NCBI RefSeq assembly: GCF_903994045.1
Contig: NZ_CAJEWD010000003.1
Span: 62,001-126,000, forward strand
Direction: 5' to 3'
From: Jeotgalicoccus meleagridis
Lineage (GTDB): Bacteria > Bacillota > Bacilli > Staphylococcales > Salinicoccaceae
DNA: 64,000 bases
Under the pieces are notes generated by a model, which was not told where the DNA came from, did not search any database, and saw only the letters and a list, made by a program, of their open reading frames with translations. Both the position numbers and the translations under genes were made by a program. This document shows, in pieces, positions 45,485 to 53,982 of this stretch (positions are counted from its first letter, which is position 1; every line of letters begins with the position of its first letter).

Positions 45485-46912
45485 TTGGTTAAATACACTA
45501 AACAATTTATAGACGGTGAATGGGTAGATAGTGAATCAGCTGACACAATTGATGTCATTAATCCCGCAACTGAAGAAGTGTTTCAAACGGTTGCTGCTGG
45601 TAATAAAGCTGATGTAGATAAGGCAGTTGCAGCTGCGAAAAAAGCATATTTATCCTTTAGAAATACTGATGTCAAAGAAAGAGTTGCTCTTTTAGAACGC
45701 ATTGCAGATGAATATGAAAAACGTAAAGATGACATTGTCTATACAATTACAAACGAACTCGGTTCACCTATAGATATGTCTGAAAATGGACACTATAGTG
45801 CAGGACTTAATCATTTTAGAACAACAGCTGAAGTTTTAAAAGATTTCCAATTTGAAGAACGTCGTGGAGATTCACTTGTAATGAAAGAAAGTATTGGTGT
45901 TGCAGGTTTAATTACACCTTGGAACTTCCCAACTAATCAGACTGCTCTAAAACTTGCAGCTGCTTTCGCTGCAGGTTCAACAGTTGTCTTAAAACCAAGT
46001 GAAGAGACCCCGATTACTGCTTGCATACTTGCTGAAATTTTCCAAGCAGCAGGCGTACCTAAAGGTGTCTTCAACCTAGTCAATGGTGACGGTGAAGGTG
46101 TCGGTGTACCCCTAAGTGAACACCCTGACGTACGAATGATGTCATTTACTGGTTCAGGACCTACTGGTCGCAGCATCATGGAAAAAGCTGCTCAAGACTT
46201 TAAGAAAGTTGCCTTGGAGCTCGGCGGTAAGTCTCCACTCATTGTCCTAGATGATGCTGACTTAGACGAAGCAGCAAGAATTGCAGTCGGTAGAGTCGTA
46301 AGAAATACTGGCCAAGTGTGTACAGCCGCAACTCGTACACTCGTACCAAAAGATAAGGTCGATGATTTTGTAGAAAAAGCAACGGCCGTAATGTCAGAAG
46401 TTAAAGTAGGAGATCCACGAGCTGAAGATACTGAGATGGGTCCATTAATCAGTAAAAAACAATTCGATAGAGTTCAAAGTTATATTAAAAAAGGTCAAGA
46501 AGAAGGTGCAACACTTCATTACGGTGGTTCTGGTAAACCAGACAATTTATCCACTGGATATTTCGTTAAACCAACCATCTTTACTGGAGTAAATAACGAC
46601 ATGGTCATTGCTCAAGAAGAAATCTTTGGTCCTGTTATGAGTGTCCTTGCTTATGATGATTTAGACCAAGCAATTGAGATAGCCAATGACACAGTCTATG
46701 GTCTTGCTGGTTATGTTGTCGGTAAAGATAAAGAACAACTCAAACAAGTTGCACGTTCTATTGAAGCGGGTACTATCGCAATTAACGAAGAACAAGGCAC
46801 TAACGATCTTCCATTCGGCGGTTATAAACAATCAGGAATCGGTCGTGAATGGGGAGACTATGGTATAGAAGAGTTCTTAGAAGTTAAATCAATTAAAGGT
46901 TATTACGCCTAG
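45485..46912 (+). CDS. NAD(P)-dependent aldehyde dehydrogenase
   Basis: A 475-residue enzyme oxidising aldehydes to acids. The catalytic Cys is in [14 protein letters not shown] (near 274), the general base Glu in [15 protein letters not shown] (near 240), and the cofactor loop [13 protein letters not shown] and [15 protein letters not shown] are present. Residue pattern and length match the general staphylococcal aldehyde dehydrogenase; substrate unknown. TTG start with GGAGGG. Alone between terminators. Confidence 0.88.
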   Translation: MVKYTKQFIDGEWVDSESADTIDVINPATEEVFQTVAAGNKADVDKAVAAAKKAYLSFRNTDVKERVALLERIADEYEKRKDDIVYTITNELGSPIDMSENGHYSAGLNHFRTTAEVLKDFQFEERRGDSLVMKESIGVAGLITPWNFPTNQTALKLAAAFAAGSTVVLKPSEETPITACILAEIFQAAGVPKGVFNLVNGDGEGVGVPLSEHPDVRMMSFTGSGPTGRSIMEKAAQDFKKVALELGGKSPLIVLDDADLDEAARIAVGRVVRNTGQVCTAATRTLVPKDKVDDFVEKATAVMSEVKVGDPRAEDTEMGPLISKKQFDRVQSYIKKGQEEGATLHYGGSGKPDNLSTGYFVKPTIFTGVNNDMVIAQEEIFGPVMSVLAYDDLDQAIEIANDTVYGLAGYVVGKDKEQLKQVARSIEAGTIAINEEQGTNDLPFGGYKQSGIGREWGDYGIEEFLEVKSIKGYYA

Positions 46913-46923
46913 TCTTCAACCAT

Positions 46924-46960
46924 AAAAGAGCGTTTGAATAATGTCCAAACGCTCTTTTTT
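46924..46960. terminator. Bidirectional terminator between the ALDH and MFS genes
   Basis: Stem AAAAGAGCGTTTG/CAAACGCTCTTTT with a 9-base loop and T6 after it. Confidence 0.85.
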
Positions 46961-48167
46961 ATAATTTGAAATGCCATATTCTTCTTTTTAGTAAGTATAA
47001 AAAAGTCATGAATAATATTAAGCATGATACTAAGAAGAAAATATTCATAAATGATACCCCACCCCAGCCAAATTTCATCCAGAAAAATCCGGCCAAGGTA
47101 CCACCAACACTCGAACCAGTATAGTAAAAGAACAAGTATAGTGAAGATGCTTGTGCTTTGTTATTATGTGCAATATTACTCACCCAACCGCTCGTTAGAG
47201 AGTGGGCGATAAAGAAGCCGAAAGTAAAACAGATTAAGCCTAGTACTACCATCCAAACAGATGGCAATAAGACTATAAACAGTCCTGTAATTCCCATGAT
47301 GATTCCAACATAGAGCATCGCTATTTTACCAAAGCGATACACTAAACGTCCTGAAATCATAGAACTTAATACTCCGACTAGAAAGATTAAATAGATCCAA
47401 CTGACTAGTCTTTGGTCAACATTAAAATCTTCAATCAACACAAATGAGACATAATTATACAGTGACACATTGGTGCCTAAGAGTAAGAATCCCATTATAA
47501 AAAGAATAACAAGTAATGGGTTTTTCATATGTTCTGTTAAAGATTTAAAAAGAGATAAAACATTTAGATCCTTTTTCACAAAATGCTTGGACGGTGATAA
47601 AGCATACCAAAAGATAACTGTCGCGACTAAGCTGACAATACCGACCCCTATAAGGCCAACTTGCCAATTCCAATAACCTGCAGCTAAACCAGAAAAGACA
47701 CGTCCAAAAACAGCGCCTAGCGCATTTCCACTTATGTAAAGTCCCATTGCACTCGCTAGACTCTTTGGATGAATTTCCTCACCGAGATAAGCCATAGCGA
47801 TTGATGGTAAGCCAGCTAAGGCCACCCCTTGAATAGTTCTCATTGTAATTAAACTCGAGAAACTTGGGCTAAAAGCCGTTAAGATACATAAGATAGAGGC
47901 TGTGAACATAGAAAAAACCATTATGTTTTTACGACCGATTGCTTCTGATATGGAGCCAAAAAAGAGCATACTGATTGCTAAGGCAAAAGTTGTCACAGAT
48001 AGTGCAAGACTAGCTGTTGTAGGAGTAACATCATAATAACTCGTCAAATCAGGTAAGATTGGTTGCACAACATAGAGGATTGCAAAAGTGTTAAAGCCCG
48101 CTGCAAAAAAAGCTAAAACAGTCTGTAAGTATCGTTTCGTTCCTTGTTCAATATAATCAGCTCTCAT
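46959..48167 (-). CDS. MFS transporter (YwfA/AraJ-like exporter)
   Basis: A 402-residue, 12-helix major facilitator. The N-terminal LYVVQPILPDLTSYYDVTPTTASLALS and GSISEAIGRKNIMVFSM (A motif) are typical of the Bcr/AraJ/YdhP-type exporters. Start at 48167 (MRADYIEQ) follows GGGTG by 6 bases; a GTG at 48176 is inside that site. The GNAT gene ends 12 bases upstream, so the two form an operon. Substrate unknown. Confidence 0.8.
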   Translation of the reverse strand: MRADYIEQGTKRYLQTVLAFFAAGFNTFAILYVVQPILPDLTSYYDVTPTTASLALSVTTFALAISMLFFGSISEAIGRKNIMVFSMFTASILCILTAFSPSFSSLITMRTIQGVALAGLPSIAMAYLGEEIHPKSLASAMGLYISGNALGAVFGRVFSGLAAGYWNWQVGLIGVGIVSLVATVIFWYALSPSKHFVKKDLNVLSLFKSLTEHMKNPLLVILFIMGFLLLGTNVSLYNYVSFVLIEDFNVDQRLVSWIYLIFLVGVLSSMISGRLVYRFGKIAMLYVGIIMGITGLFIVLLPSVWMVVLGLICFTFGFFIAHSLTSGWVSNIAHNNKAQASSLYLFFYYTGSSVGGTLAGFFWMKFGWGGVSFMNIFFLVSCLILFMTFLYLLKRRIWHFKL

Positions 48168-48179
48168 ATGTATCACCCA

Positions 48180-48695
48180 CTACAAATGCATATAAACTGT
48201 TTTATCTAGCCAAGCTTTGACTTGTTTCAAAGTCTCACTGTCTAGCAGTTCAGGATAAGTCATGAGTACGAGTTCTACTGTGTCATATCCTTTGTTTATA
48301 ATAGGTTGCATATATTGGAAGTTCGTTAAGTAATAACCATTTTTCTCGTAAAATTTGATGCGTTTCTTAGATACTTCATCTTTAGGTGTTTCCACTTCTA
48401 AGATAACAGGTCTGTCATCCTGTTCATGATAGGCTTTTAGTGTCTTAGAACCTAAGCCTTGAGATCTATAGGACGGATTAACTGCTAAATGTTCAACAAA
48501 ACGAAAATCTTCATTCGCCCATTCTGCAAAGAAAGCTAGCAATTCATCATCTTTTTTTAGAACATAAATTTCGTATTCATCTAGCTCTAACAGATTCTTT
48601 TGTCCTTCATAACTTCTAATTTCAGAAGGTGGGAACGACTCAGCAAGTAACTTGTAGAAAATATCGAAGTCATCTCTTTGTAATTTTTCTAGCAT
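48180..48695 (-). CDS. GNAT-family N-acetyltransferase
   Basis: A 171-residue acetyltransferase. The acetyl-CoA loop is in HLAVNPSYRSQGLGSKTLKAY (Q/R-x-x-G-x-G) and IKFYEKNGYYLTNF is the usual C-terminal strand. The substrate could be an amino group of a small molecule. Start at 48695 has only a weak GAAAG site; a TTG at 48713 in frame is possible. It is cotranscribed with the MFS exporter downstream, a pair sometimes seen in drug or metabolite detoxification. Confidence 0.78.
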   Translation of the reverse strand: MLEKLQRDDFDIFYKLLAESFPPSEIRSYEGQKNLLELDEYEIYVLKKDDELLAFFAEWANEDFRFVEHLAVNPSYRSQGLGSKTLKAYHEQDDRPVILEVETPKDEVSKKRIKFYEKNGYYLTNFQYMQPIINKGYDTVELVLMTYPELLDSETLKQVKAWLDKTVYMHL

Positions 48696-48796
48696 GTTAA
48701 CACTTTCTTTCAATTATATTTACTTATTACTATAGAATAGTTTATCACATTAAAACAAGAGTTTGCCCAAAGCTTAAACATATCAAGTAAGAAAAA

Positions 48797-48826
48797 AAGC
48801 CCAAAGGATTATAATCCTTTGGGCTT
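48797..48826 (-). terminator. Terminator after the MarR gene
   Basis: Stem AAGCCCAAAGGAT and complement, small loop; on the minus strand followed by TTTTTTTC. Confidence 0.85.
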
Positions 48827-48830
48827 CCTC

Positions 48831-49265
48831 TCACTTAACACGAGCTGCTGCACTAATTCTTTTGAGCATGTCTCTAAAGAGTTCAAGTTCTTCATCGCTT
48901 AAGTCGTCAAAAAGACTTGATAACAAAGCTGAATGAGTCGGGAAAATTTCCTTAATCAGCTCTTCCCCTTTGTCAGTTACGAGCACAATCATACTGCGCT
49001 TATCATTTTCATCTTTTTGTCTGACGATATATTCTTTTTTTTGAAGCTTATCCAAGACGTAAGTCGTACTTGAATTCGCAATGAGTATACGTTCTTGTAT
49101 TCTATTAATAGGTTGTGGCCCTTTATTATATAAAAGTTCTAAAACAGCGAACTCACTAATATTTAAGCCATAACTTCTTACATCTTTTTTGACACTTTTC
49201 TCTAACAGATCATTAGTTCTTTTTATTCCTACGAAAGCTTTAAGGCTCTCTTCAATCCTGTCCAT
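48831..49265 (-). CDS. MarR-family transcriptional regulator
   Basis: A 144-residue dimeric winged-helix regulator. The DNA-binding part is FAVLELLYNKGPQPINRIQERILIANSSTTYVLDKL (cited in part) followed by the wing DENDKRSMIVLVTDKG. It lacks the reactive N-terminal cysteine used by OhrR-type sensors, so a ligand-binding mode is more likely. AGGAG precedes the ATG. It is not in an operon with the GNAT-MFS pair (a terminator and 110 bases of spacer separate them) but could control it. Confidence 0.88.
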   Translation of the reverse strand: MDRIEESLKAFVGIKRTNDLLEKSVKKDVRSYGLNISEFAVLELLYNKGPQPINRIQERILIANSSTTYVLDKLQKKEYIVRQKDENDKRSMIVLVTDKGEELIKEIFPTHSALLSSLFDDLSDEELELFRDMLKRISAAARVK

Positions 49266-49328
49266 ATTATTCTCCTCATGACTAAGAAATCTATAAAATT
49301 ATACAATGACTAAAGGGTTATGTCAACT

Positions 49329-50081
49329 TTACTCGTTATCTCCATCTTCCTCTTCTTCATTTTCTTCGTAATCATCGAGATAGTCTTCATCATACTCTAT
49401 ATAACGCTGCGGTGACATATTAGAGTATTCATTGACTTCGTAAATAAGCTGCTCTATATCACCATAATCATCGTCATCAATTTCCAACCAAACTACTTTA
49501 TAAATCTGTCCAGTCAGGCCGTTAACTGAGATAAGTGCACCCTCGTCATCTCCATCAACTAGTTGTAAAATGTAATACTCTCGCGCTTCTCCTTCTTCAT
49601 ACCAAGTTGAGTAGACATTTTCTCCCCCAACTTCATCAAAAGCAATCTTTTTAGCTTCTTCTAAGGTGATTGGTTTAGGTTTTGAAGCTTTTTCCTTATC
49701 CTTTTCTTCTGGTTGTTTTGACGCTTGTTCTGTATTTTTTTCTTCGGATTCACTTGTTTCCTCTGACTCTTGTGAGTCCTCTGTTACATTCTCTTTTTGC
49801 TTCGTCGTATCGCTGACGTTCTCAATCGCTTCTACACTTGAATCTTCACGGTCGATTTTCACTTCATGTAAGACACCTGCATTATTTAAATTGATATTAA
49901 AATAACGCTTATCGTTATCTAAACTTACAGATTCTACAGTGCCTCCATAACGCTCAGTTACAATACCTTTGGCTTCTTCTTCACTGATTAAATCCGATTG
50001 ATTAAAAAAGAGGTATGCCAGAACAACGCCACCGAGCAAGATGATTAATATAGTCAACAATATTTTTGTTCGCTTAGTCAT
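49329..50081 (-). CDS. Membrane-anchored PepSY-domain protein (YkoJ/YkoI-like)
   Basis: A 250-residue protein: N-terminal membrane anchor (about 7-27), a first PepSY-like unit (residues about 33-85, ISEEEAKGIVTERYGGTVESV), a Glu/Lys/Ser linker, a second PepSY unit (about 136-195, ITLEEAKKIAFDEVGGENVYS ... LTGQIYKVVW), and a very acidic tail of Asp/Glu/Tyr. PepSY domains are extracytoplasmic and thought to inhibit proteases or sense the envelope. It overlaps the histidine kinase gene by 8 bases. Bacillus ykoGHIJ has the same regulator-kinase-PepSY arrangement. Confidence 0.78.
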   Translation of the reverse strand: MTKRTKILLTILIILLGGVVLAYLFFNQSDLISEEEAKGIVTERYGGTVESVSLDNDKRYFNINLNNAGVLHEVKIDREDSSVEAIENVSDTTKQKENVTEDSQESEETSESEEKNTEQASKQPEEKDKEKASKPKPITLEEAKKIAFDEVGGENVYSTWYEEGEAREYYILQLVDGDDEGALISVNGLTGQIYKVVWLEIDDDDYGDIEQLIYEVNEYSNMSPQRYIEYDEDYLDDYEENEEEEDGDNE

Positions 50082-51435
50082 TGTCAGCCTCCTTTTTAAA
50101 GATTAGTGAAAAAGTAGAACCTTGATTTAATTTACTATCAACAACAAGCTTTATGTCATTCTGATCAGCGATTGTTTTAGCGATTGATAGCCCCAAACCA
50201 GAACCACCTGTTTTTCTCGTTCTTGCCTTATCCACCCGATAAAAACGATTAAAGATTTGTGATAATTCTTCTTCTGGAATGCCTATTCCATAATCTTTAA
50301 TATCAAGTGTAATTCTATCTTTTCCTGTAGTAATCGATACATCTATATCCTCTTCACTATATTTATATGCATTATCTAAAAAGATTCTTAGCAGTTGTTC
50401 TAATGATTGAGGGTGAGCAAAAACATGAGGGTGCGTATCATCTGTCTTTAAGTTTATTTCTCTCTTAAAAACCTTAGATAAGCGGTGAGTCACGTTTTCT
50501 ACGAGAGGAATCAAAGCGACATATTCCTTTGATTCTTCTTTATTTTGTGTGACTTCAGTGAAACTTAAAAATTGTTCTGTTAAATACTTCATGCGTAGAC
50601 TCTCTTCAGAAATTGCAGAAATCCCTTCATCCAGTAAGTCCGCTCTAGTGCGTCCAAATCTATCTAACATTTTGGCATAGGACGTAATCACTGTTAGAGG
50701 CGTTTTCAATTCATGTGAAGCATTCATAATAAAGGCTTGTTGGTTTTCATCGTGTGCCTTTAAAGTTAACATCATATCGTTATATGAGTCTGTCAGTAAT
50801 TTAAGTTCTTCAGTATCGGATTCATGACTGGAAATTAAAGTGTAGTTTCTGACACCTTCTTTGTCATTCATTCTCTGAATAAGTGCCTTAATAGGTCCTA
50901 TGATTGAATTCGTAATCACTCTATTTAAAATAAATACTATAGCTACAATAATTATAGTAGATATAATTAGGATCCATTTTAAAATATTGTAGGTCTCATA
51001 AAGAAAATCTATATTCTCAAAGATTTGCAGGCTATGAACTGCTCCATCCATCCAAATAACTGGTTGTGAACTGAAGACAAAGCTTTGCTCACCAAGGCTT
51101 GTAACGTCAGTATATTGCTTAGTGTTATACGGCTCTTCTAACTCTAGAAATGACTGATTTGTCGCAATTCTAACCAAATAATTTTCATTTTCATCTTTCA
51201 AAGCGATATAACCATCAGACAAAGAAAAATACTGTAATACTGTTTCGCCACTTATGCCATTTTCATTTGCAGTTTGAATTTCAGTAATGATATTTATAGA
51301 TCTGCTTTCTAATTGATTCATTTCCGCTTCCAAAGAGTAATGTTTATATGAAAAATATATCAGCAGATTTATTAATATCACGACTATCGCAATCATCACA
51401 GTTGTATAAAGTTGTATTTTTGTACCTAATTTCAT
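50074..51435 (-). CDS. Sensor histidine kinase (OmpR/EnvZ type)
   Basis: A 453-residue membrane kinase: TM1 (about 10-30), an extracellular domain of about 120 residues, TM2 (about 152-172), HAMP (about 173-228), the phosphoacceptor H241 in NASHELKTPLTVI, and the catalytic N, G1, F and G2 boxes (FLDNAYKYSE, IKDYGIGIPEE, FNRFYRVDKARTR, GSGLGLSIAK). The gene is three bases downstream of its regulator. It resembles ArlS and YkoH; the signal is unknown but PepSY neighbours point to the envelope. Confidence 0.9.
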   Translation of the reverse strand: MKLGTKIQLYTTVMIAIVVILINLLIYFSYKHYSLEAEMNQLESRSINIITEIQTANENGISGETVLQYFSLSDGYIALKDENENYLVRIATNQSFLELEEPYNTKQYTDVTSLGEQSFVFSSQPVIWMDGAVHSLQIFENIDFLYETYNILKWILIISTIIIVAIVFILNRVITNSIIGPIKALIQRMNDKEGVRNYTLISSHESDTEELKLLTDSYNDMMLTLKAHDENQQAFIMNASHELKTPLTVITSYAKMLDRFGRTRADLLDEGISAISEESLRMKYLTEQFLSFTEVTQNKEESKEYVALIPLVENVTHRLSKVFKREINLKTDDTHPHVFAHPQSLEQLLRIFLDNAYKYSEEDIDVSITTGKDRITLDIKDYGIGIPEEELSQIFNRFYRVDKARTRKTGGSGLGLSIAKTIADQNDIKLVVDSKLNQGSTFSLIFKKEADND

Positions 51436-51438
51436 TAG

Positions 51439-52113
51439 TTAGTCCTTTATCATGTAGCCGATACCTCTGACAGCAGAGATCAAAGATGGCTTTTCAGAAT
51501 CTAGTTTTTTTCTAATATACCTAACGTAAACATCTACAGTATTTGTATCTCCAAAGTAGTCATATCCCCAAACTGATTCAATGATTTGTTCGCGAGATAA
51601 AGCTTGGTTCTTATGGTTGATGAGATAAAGAAGTACATCATATTCTTTTTGTGTTAAGTAGATGATTTCACCGTGACTCTTTACTTCACGAGCTAGTGGG
51701 TTAATCTCTAGGTGTCTGTGCTTTATTATTTCATTTTTACTTTTACTAAATGAACGGGCTTTTAAGTGTGCACGTATTCTCGCTAGTAACTCTTCCAACT
51801 CATAAGGTTTAGTCATATAGTCATTAGCCCCTGAGTCTAGACCGCTCACTTTATCCATAACGGCATCTCTCGCGGTTAACATGATGACCTTAATTTGTTC
51901 ATCTTGAAGGCGAATTCTCCTTAAAACTTCTAGACCACTGAGTTCAGGAATCATCACATCTAAAAGAATTAGATCAAATGATCCATTTTCAAATTGCTCC
52001 AAAGCTTCTTTTCCTGTGTATGCTACTTCTGTTTGATAGCCTTCAAAGTCTAATTCCAACTGTATGACACGTGCTATTTTCTCATCGTCTTCTACTATTA
52101 AAATCTTTTCCAT
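51439..52113 (-). CDS. OmpR-family response regulator
   Basis: A 224-residue regulator. The receiver domain has D9/D10, phosphoacceptor D52 (LILLDVMIPE), T80 and K102; the winged-helix output domain (about 128-224) ends in the usual VWGYDYFGDTNTVDVYVRYIRKKL. A GGGGG site precedes the ATG. An extended -10 (TGC-TATAAT, plus 52147-52155) in front suggests its own promoter. Similar to ArlR/YkoG; its probable target is the PepSY gene at 52197. Confidence 0.92.
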   Translation of the reverse strand: MEKILIVEDDEKIARVIQLELDFEGYQTEVAYTGKEALEQFENGSFDLILLDVMIPELSGLEVLRRIRLQDEQIKVIMLTARDAVMDKVSGLDSGANDYMTKPYELEELLARIRAHLKARSFSKSKNEIIKHRHLEINPLAREVKSHGEIIYLTQKEYDVLLYLINHKNQALSREQIIESVWGYDYFGDTNTVDVYVRYIRKKLDSEKPSLISAVRGIGYMIKD

Positions 52114-52146
52114 AAAATCCCCCTAAGACACTGACTAATTAAGTTG

Positions 52147-52155
52147 ATTATAGCA
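52147..52155 (-). promoter_or_regulatory. Extended -10 promoter for the two-component operon
   Basis: TGC followed by TATAAT on the minus strand, 34 bases before the response regulator ATG; the -35 is poor, as usual for extended -10 promoters. Confidence 0.55.
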
Positions 52156-52171
52156 TGCTGTATATTAAAAA

Positions 52172-52189
52172 AGCGCCCTTAGGGGCGCT
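52172..52189 (-). terminator. Terminator after the secreted PepSY gene
   Basis: Stem AGCGCCC/GGGGCGCT with a 3-base loop; on the minus strand followed by TTTTTT. It separates the PepSY gene from the two-component operon. Confidence 0.8.
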
Positions 52190-52196
52190 AGACTAC

Positions 52197-53039
52197 TTAG
52201 TCTTCGATCTCGACAATTTCGCCTGTCTTAGCGTTAATAGTAACTTCTTTATCATCTATTTCAAAATCATAGTCGAAGTCGTCCACATCGTAATCCCACT
52301 CATCAACCTTACCTTCAGCTTCTTTTTCAGCAAGTTCTTTTGCTTCTTTGAATGACATTACTTTTACATCTTGTGCTTTTTCAAGGCGTTTGAAATCATC
52401 ATCGCTATCGTCATCAGTTTCTTCTTCAATTACTTTAAGGTCTTTAGCATTGAATTTCACTTCGTATTCTTCATCTTTATTTTCAAGATTTACTTGATAG
52501 TATGCCTCACCATCATCTTTTTCATAAGATACACTCTCTAAAATTCCATCGAAGTTCTCTTTTGCTTTATCAATTGCTTTAGTTGTTTGTTTATCGAAAG
52601 CTTTATTTAGTTTAACTGCATTTTCTGGACTTTCTACTTTTTCTGCTTTTTTAGATTCGTTGCTACTTTTCTCTTTATCATCGTCATCGTCTCTGTCGTC
52701 ATCTCTATCATCGTCCGAATCATCATCTCTGTCATCATCTAAATCAGAATCTTTTTCCATAACACTTAAATCATCAGCGTTGATTTTGATATCGAAATCT
52801 TCATCATCTTTTTCTAGCTGAATATCATAATATCTCTGACCGTCATCTTCTTCATATTCTACTTCAGTGACTTTACCATCAAATTCTTGTTTAGCTTTGT
52901 CCACCGCTTCTTGTGCTTCACTACTTAAGTTCTCTTCTCCATTCCACTCCATATCATCTGCATGAGCTGTCGTTGCTCCTAATGCTAATGCTGATACTAA
53001 GGCACCGCCAATGAATAAATTCTTTGTTAATTTCATCAT
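52197..53039 (-). CDS. Secreted or surface PepSY-repeat protein with Asp/Arg repeats
   Basis: A 280-residue exported protein: signal peptide (about 1-27, with ALGATTAHA before the cleavage site), a first PepSY unit (about 38-95), a linker of Asp/Arg/Ser repeats (RDDDSDDDRDDDRDDDDD, about 100-117), a second PepSY unit (about 140-205) and a third (about 225-280). The acidic linker could bind Ca2+ or other cations. Start at 53039 has GGAGG 7 bases upstream. Three direct repeats upstream look like response-regulator sites, so it is probably the main target of the adjacent kinase-regulator pair. Confidence 0.78.
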   Translation of the reverse strand: MMKLTKNLFIGGALVSALALGATTAHADDMEWNGEENLSSEAQEAVDKAKQEFDGKVTEVEYEEDDGQRYYDIQLEKDDEDFDIKINADDLSVMEKDSDLDDDRDDDSDDDRDDDRDDDDDKEKSSNESKKAEKVESPENAVKLNKAFDKQTTKAIDKAKENFDGILESVSYEKDDGEAYYQVNLENKDEEYEVKFNAKDLKVIEEETDDDSDDDFKRLEKAQDVKVMSFKEAKELAEKEAEGKVDEWDYDVDDFDYDFEIDDKEVTINAKTGEIVEIED

Positions 53040-53101
53040 CAATCATCCTCCAAATTTTTTGTTCTCTCTTGAACTTTCTAACTATATGATAAGCATCAGA
53101 G

Positions 53102-53129
53102 GCTAAGATATGCTTAACTGATTCTTAAA
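53102..53129 (-). promoter_or_regulatory. Three TTAAG-type direct repeats upstream of the PepSY gene
   Basis: On the minus strand TTTAAG-N5-GTTAAG-N5-CTTAGC (plus 53124-53129, 53113-53118, 53102-53107), an exact 11-bp spacing. A -10-like TATCAT (plus 53086-53091) follows 10 bases later. Tandem hexamers at 11-bp spacing are typical binding sites of OmpR-family regulators, and TTTAAG-N5-TTTAAG is the known CiaR site of streptococci. Confidence 0.6.
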
Positions 53130-53151
53130 CGATGATTAAAAAATGAATCAC

Positions 53152-53925
53152 TTATTTTAATTGGCTTAATAAATCGAGTGCACCTTGGTGTTCTTGTTTT
53201 TTCAAAGTTCTAAGGGCGCGTTTTATTACAAAAGGTGATGACGCTTCAAAATGACTTTCTAAAAAAGCAACTACTTGATCAGCTTCGTAGCGGCTTAGAT
53301 CATTCAAATGATTAGCGACTGATTTCTCAACATAACGTGATGGATCATTTAGAAAAGGTTTAAGTAAGTTAAAGTTTTCATTGATGTCCTCTCTTAAATA
53401 AGAGATATGTTTAGCCCATGGTAGTCTTGGTCGTGGTCCTTCGGTTACTAAACGTCTTAAATGCGCATTATCGCTATTTTTCCATTTTTCAAAAACAACT
53501 TCCACACGGTCGTAGTCTTCTTTGATAAAAGGTCTAATTGCAAACTCAGCTGTATCTCTCTTAGTAATCTCCTCAATAACTTTAATAGACTGATCAAAAT
53601 CTTCTAAGCCATACATTTCTACAAATTTTGCTAAAGCTCTATAGTAGTACATCTTTTCAAAAGGAAAGTAAAAGATATCATTTTCTTCACCCAAGACATC
53701 GATAATGATCTGACTTGCTCTTATATAATCTTGTGGTAAGTACTTCCTTAATAATGTACTTAACTTTTCTATTCTTTCAGACATTCTCTTACTATCTATA
53801 TCCTCAGTAAATTCTTCCACGAAATTTTTTCCATCAAAATCAGGATATACTTCTTTAATATTCACAACATAATGTTCAGCTAGATCCTCATTAAAAAAGT
53901 CTTTCATCAATTTCTTTTTAACCAT
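53152..53925 (-). CDS. DNA alkylation repair protein (AlkC/AlkD-like HEAT repeats)
   Basis: A 257-residue all-helical HEAT-like repeat protein of the alkylation repair group, glycosylases that remove alkylated bases. The segment HLRRLVTEGPRPRLPWAKHISYL and the repeat FLNDPSRYVEKSVANHLNDLSR (partly cited) are typical of the AlkC-like COG4335 members. GGGTG precedes the ATG. The 3' end lies only 23 bases from the PepSY direct repeats, and no terminator is clear between. Confidence 0.75.
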   Translation of the reverse strand: MVKKKLMKDFFNEDLAEHYVVNIKEVYPDFDGKNFVEEFTEDIDSKRMSERIEKLSTLLRKYLPQDYIRASQIIIDVLGEENDIFYFPFEKMYYYRALAKFVEMYGLEDFDQSIKVIEEITKRDTAEFAIRPFIKEDYDRVEVVFEKWKNSDNAHLRRLVTEGPRPRLPWAKHISYLREDINENFNLLKPFLNDPSRYVEKSVANHLNDLSRYEADQVVAFLESHFEASSPFVIKRALRTLKKQEHQGALDLLSQLK

Positions 53926-53953
53926 GCATTCATCACCCTTTTGATAAAATAAA

Positions 53954-53977
53954 AAGAGCTCCTATAAAGGAGCTCTT
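53954..53977 (-). terminator. Terminator after degV
   Basis: A perfect 10-bp stem (AAGAGCTCCT/AGGAGCTCTT) with a 4-base loop, followed on the minus strand by TTTATTTT. Confidence 0.85.
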
Positions 53978-53982
53978 AAAAG

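Noticed and set aside
52690-52745. Frameshift or assembly error in the Asp-rich part of the PepSY gene
   Set aside because: The frame stays open with PepSY units on both sides in the same frame, so the repeat is real coding sequence.
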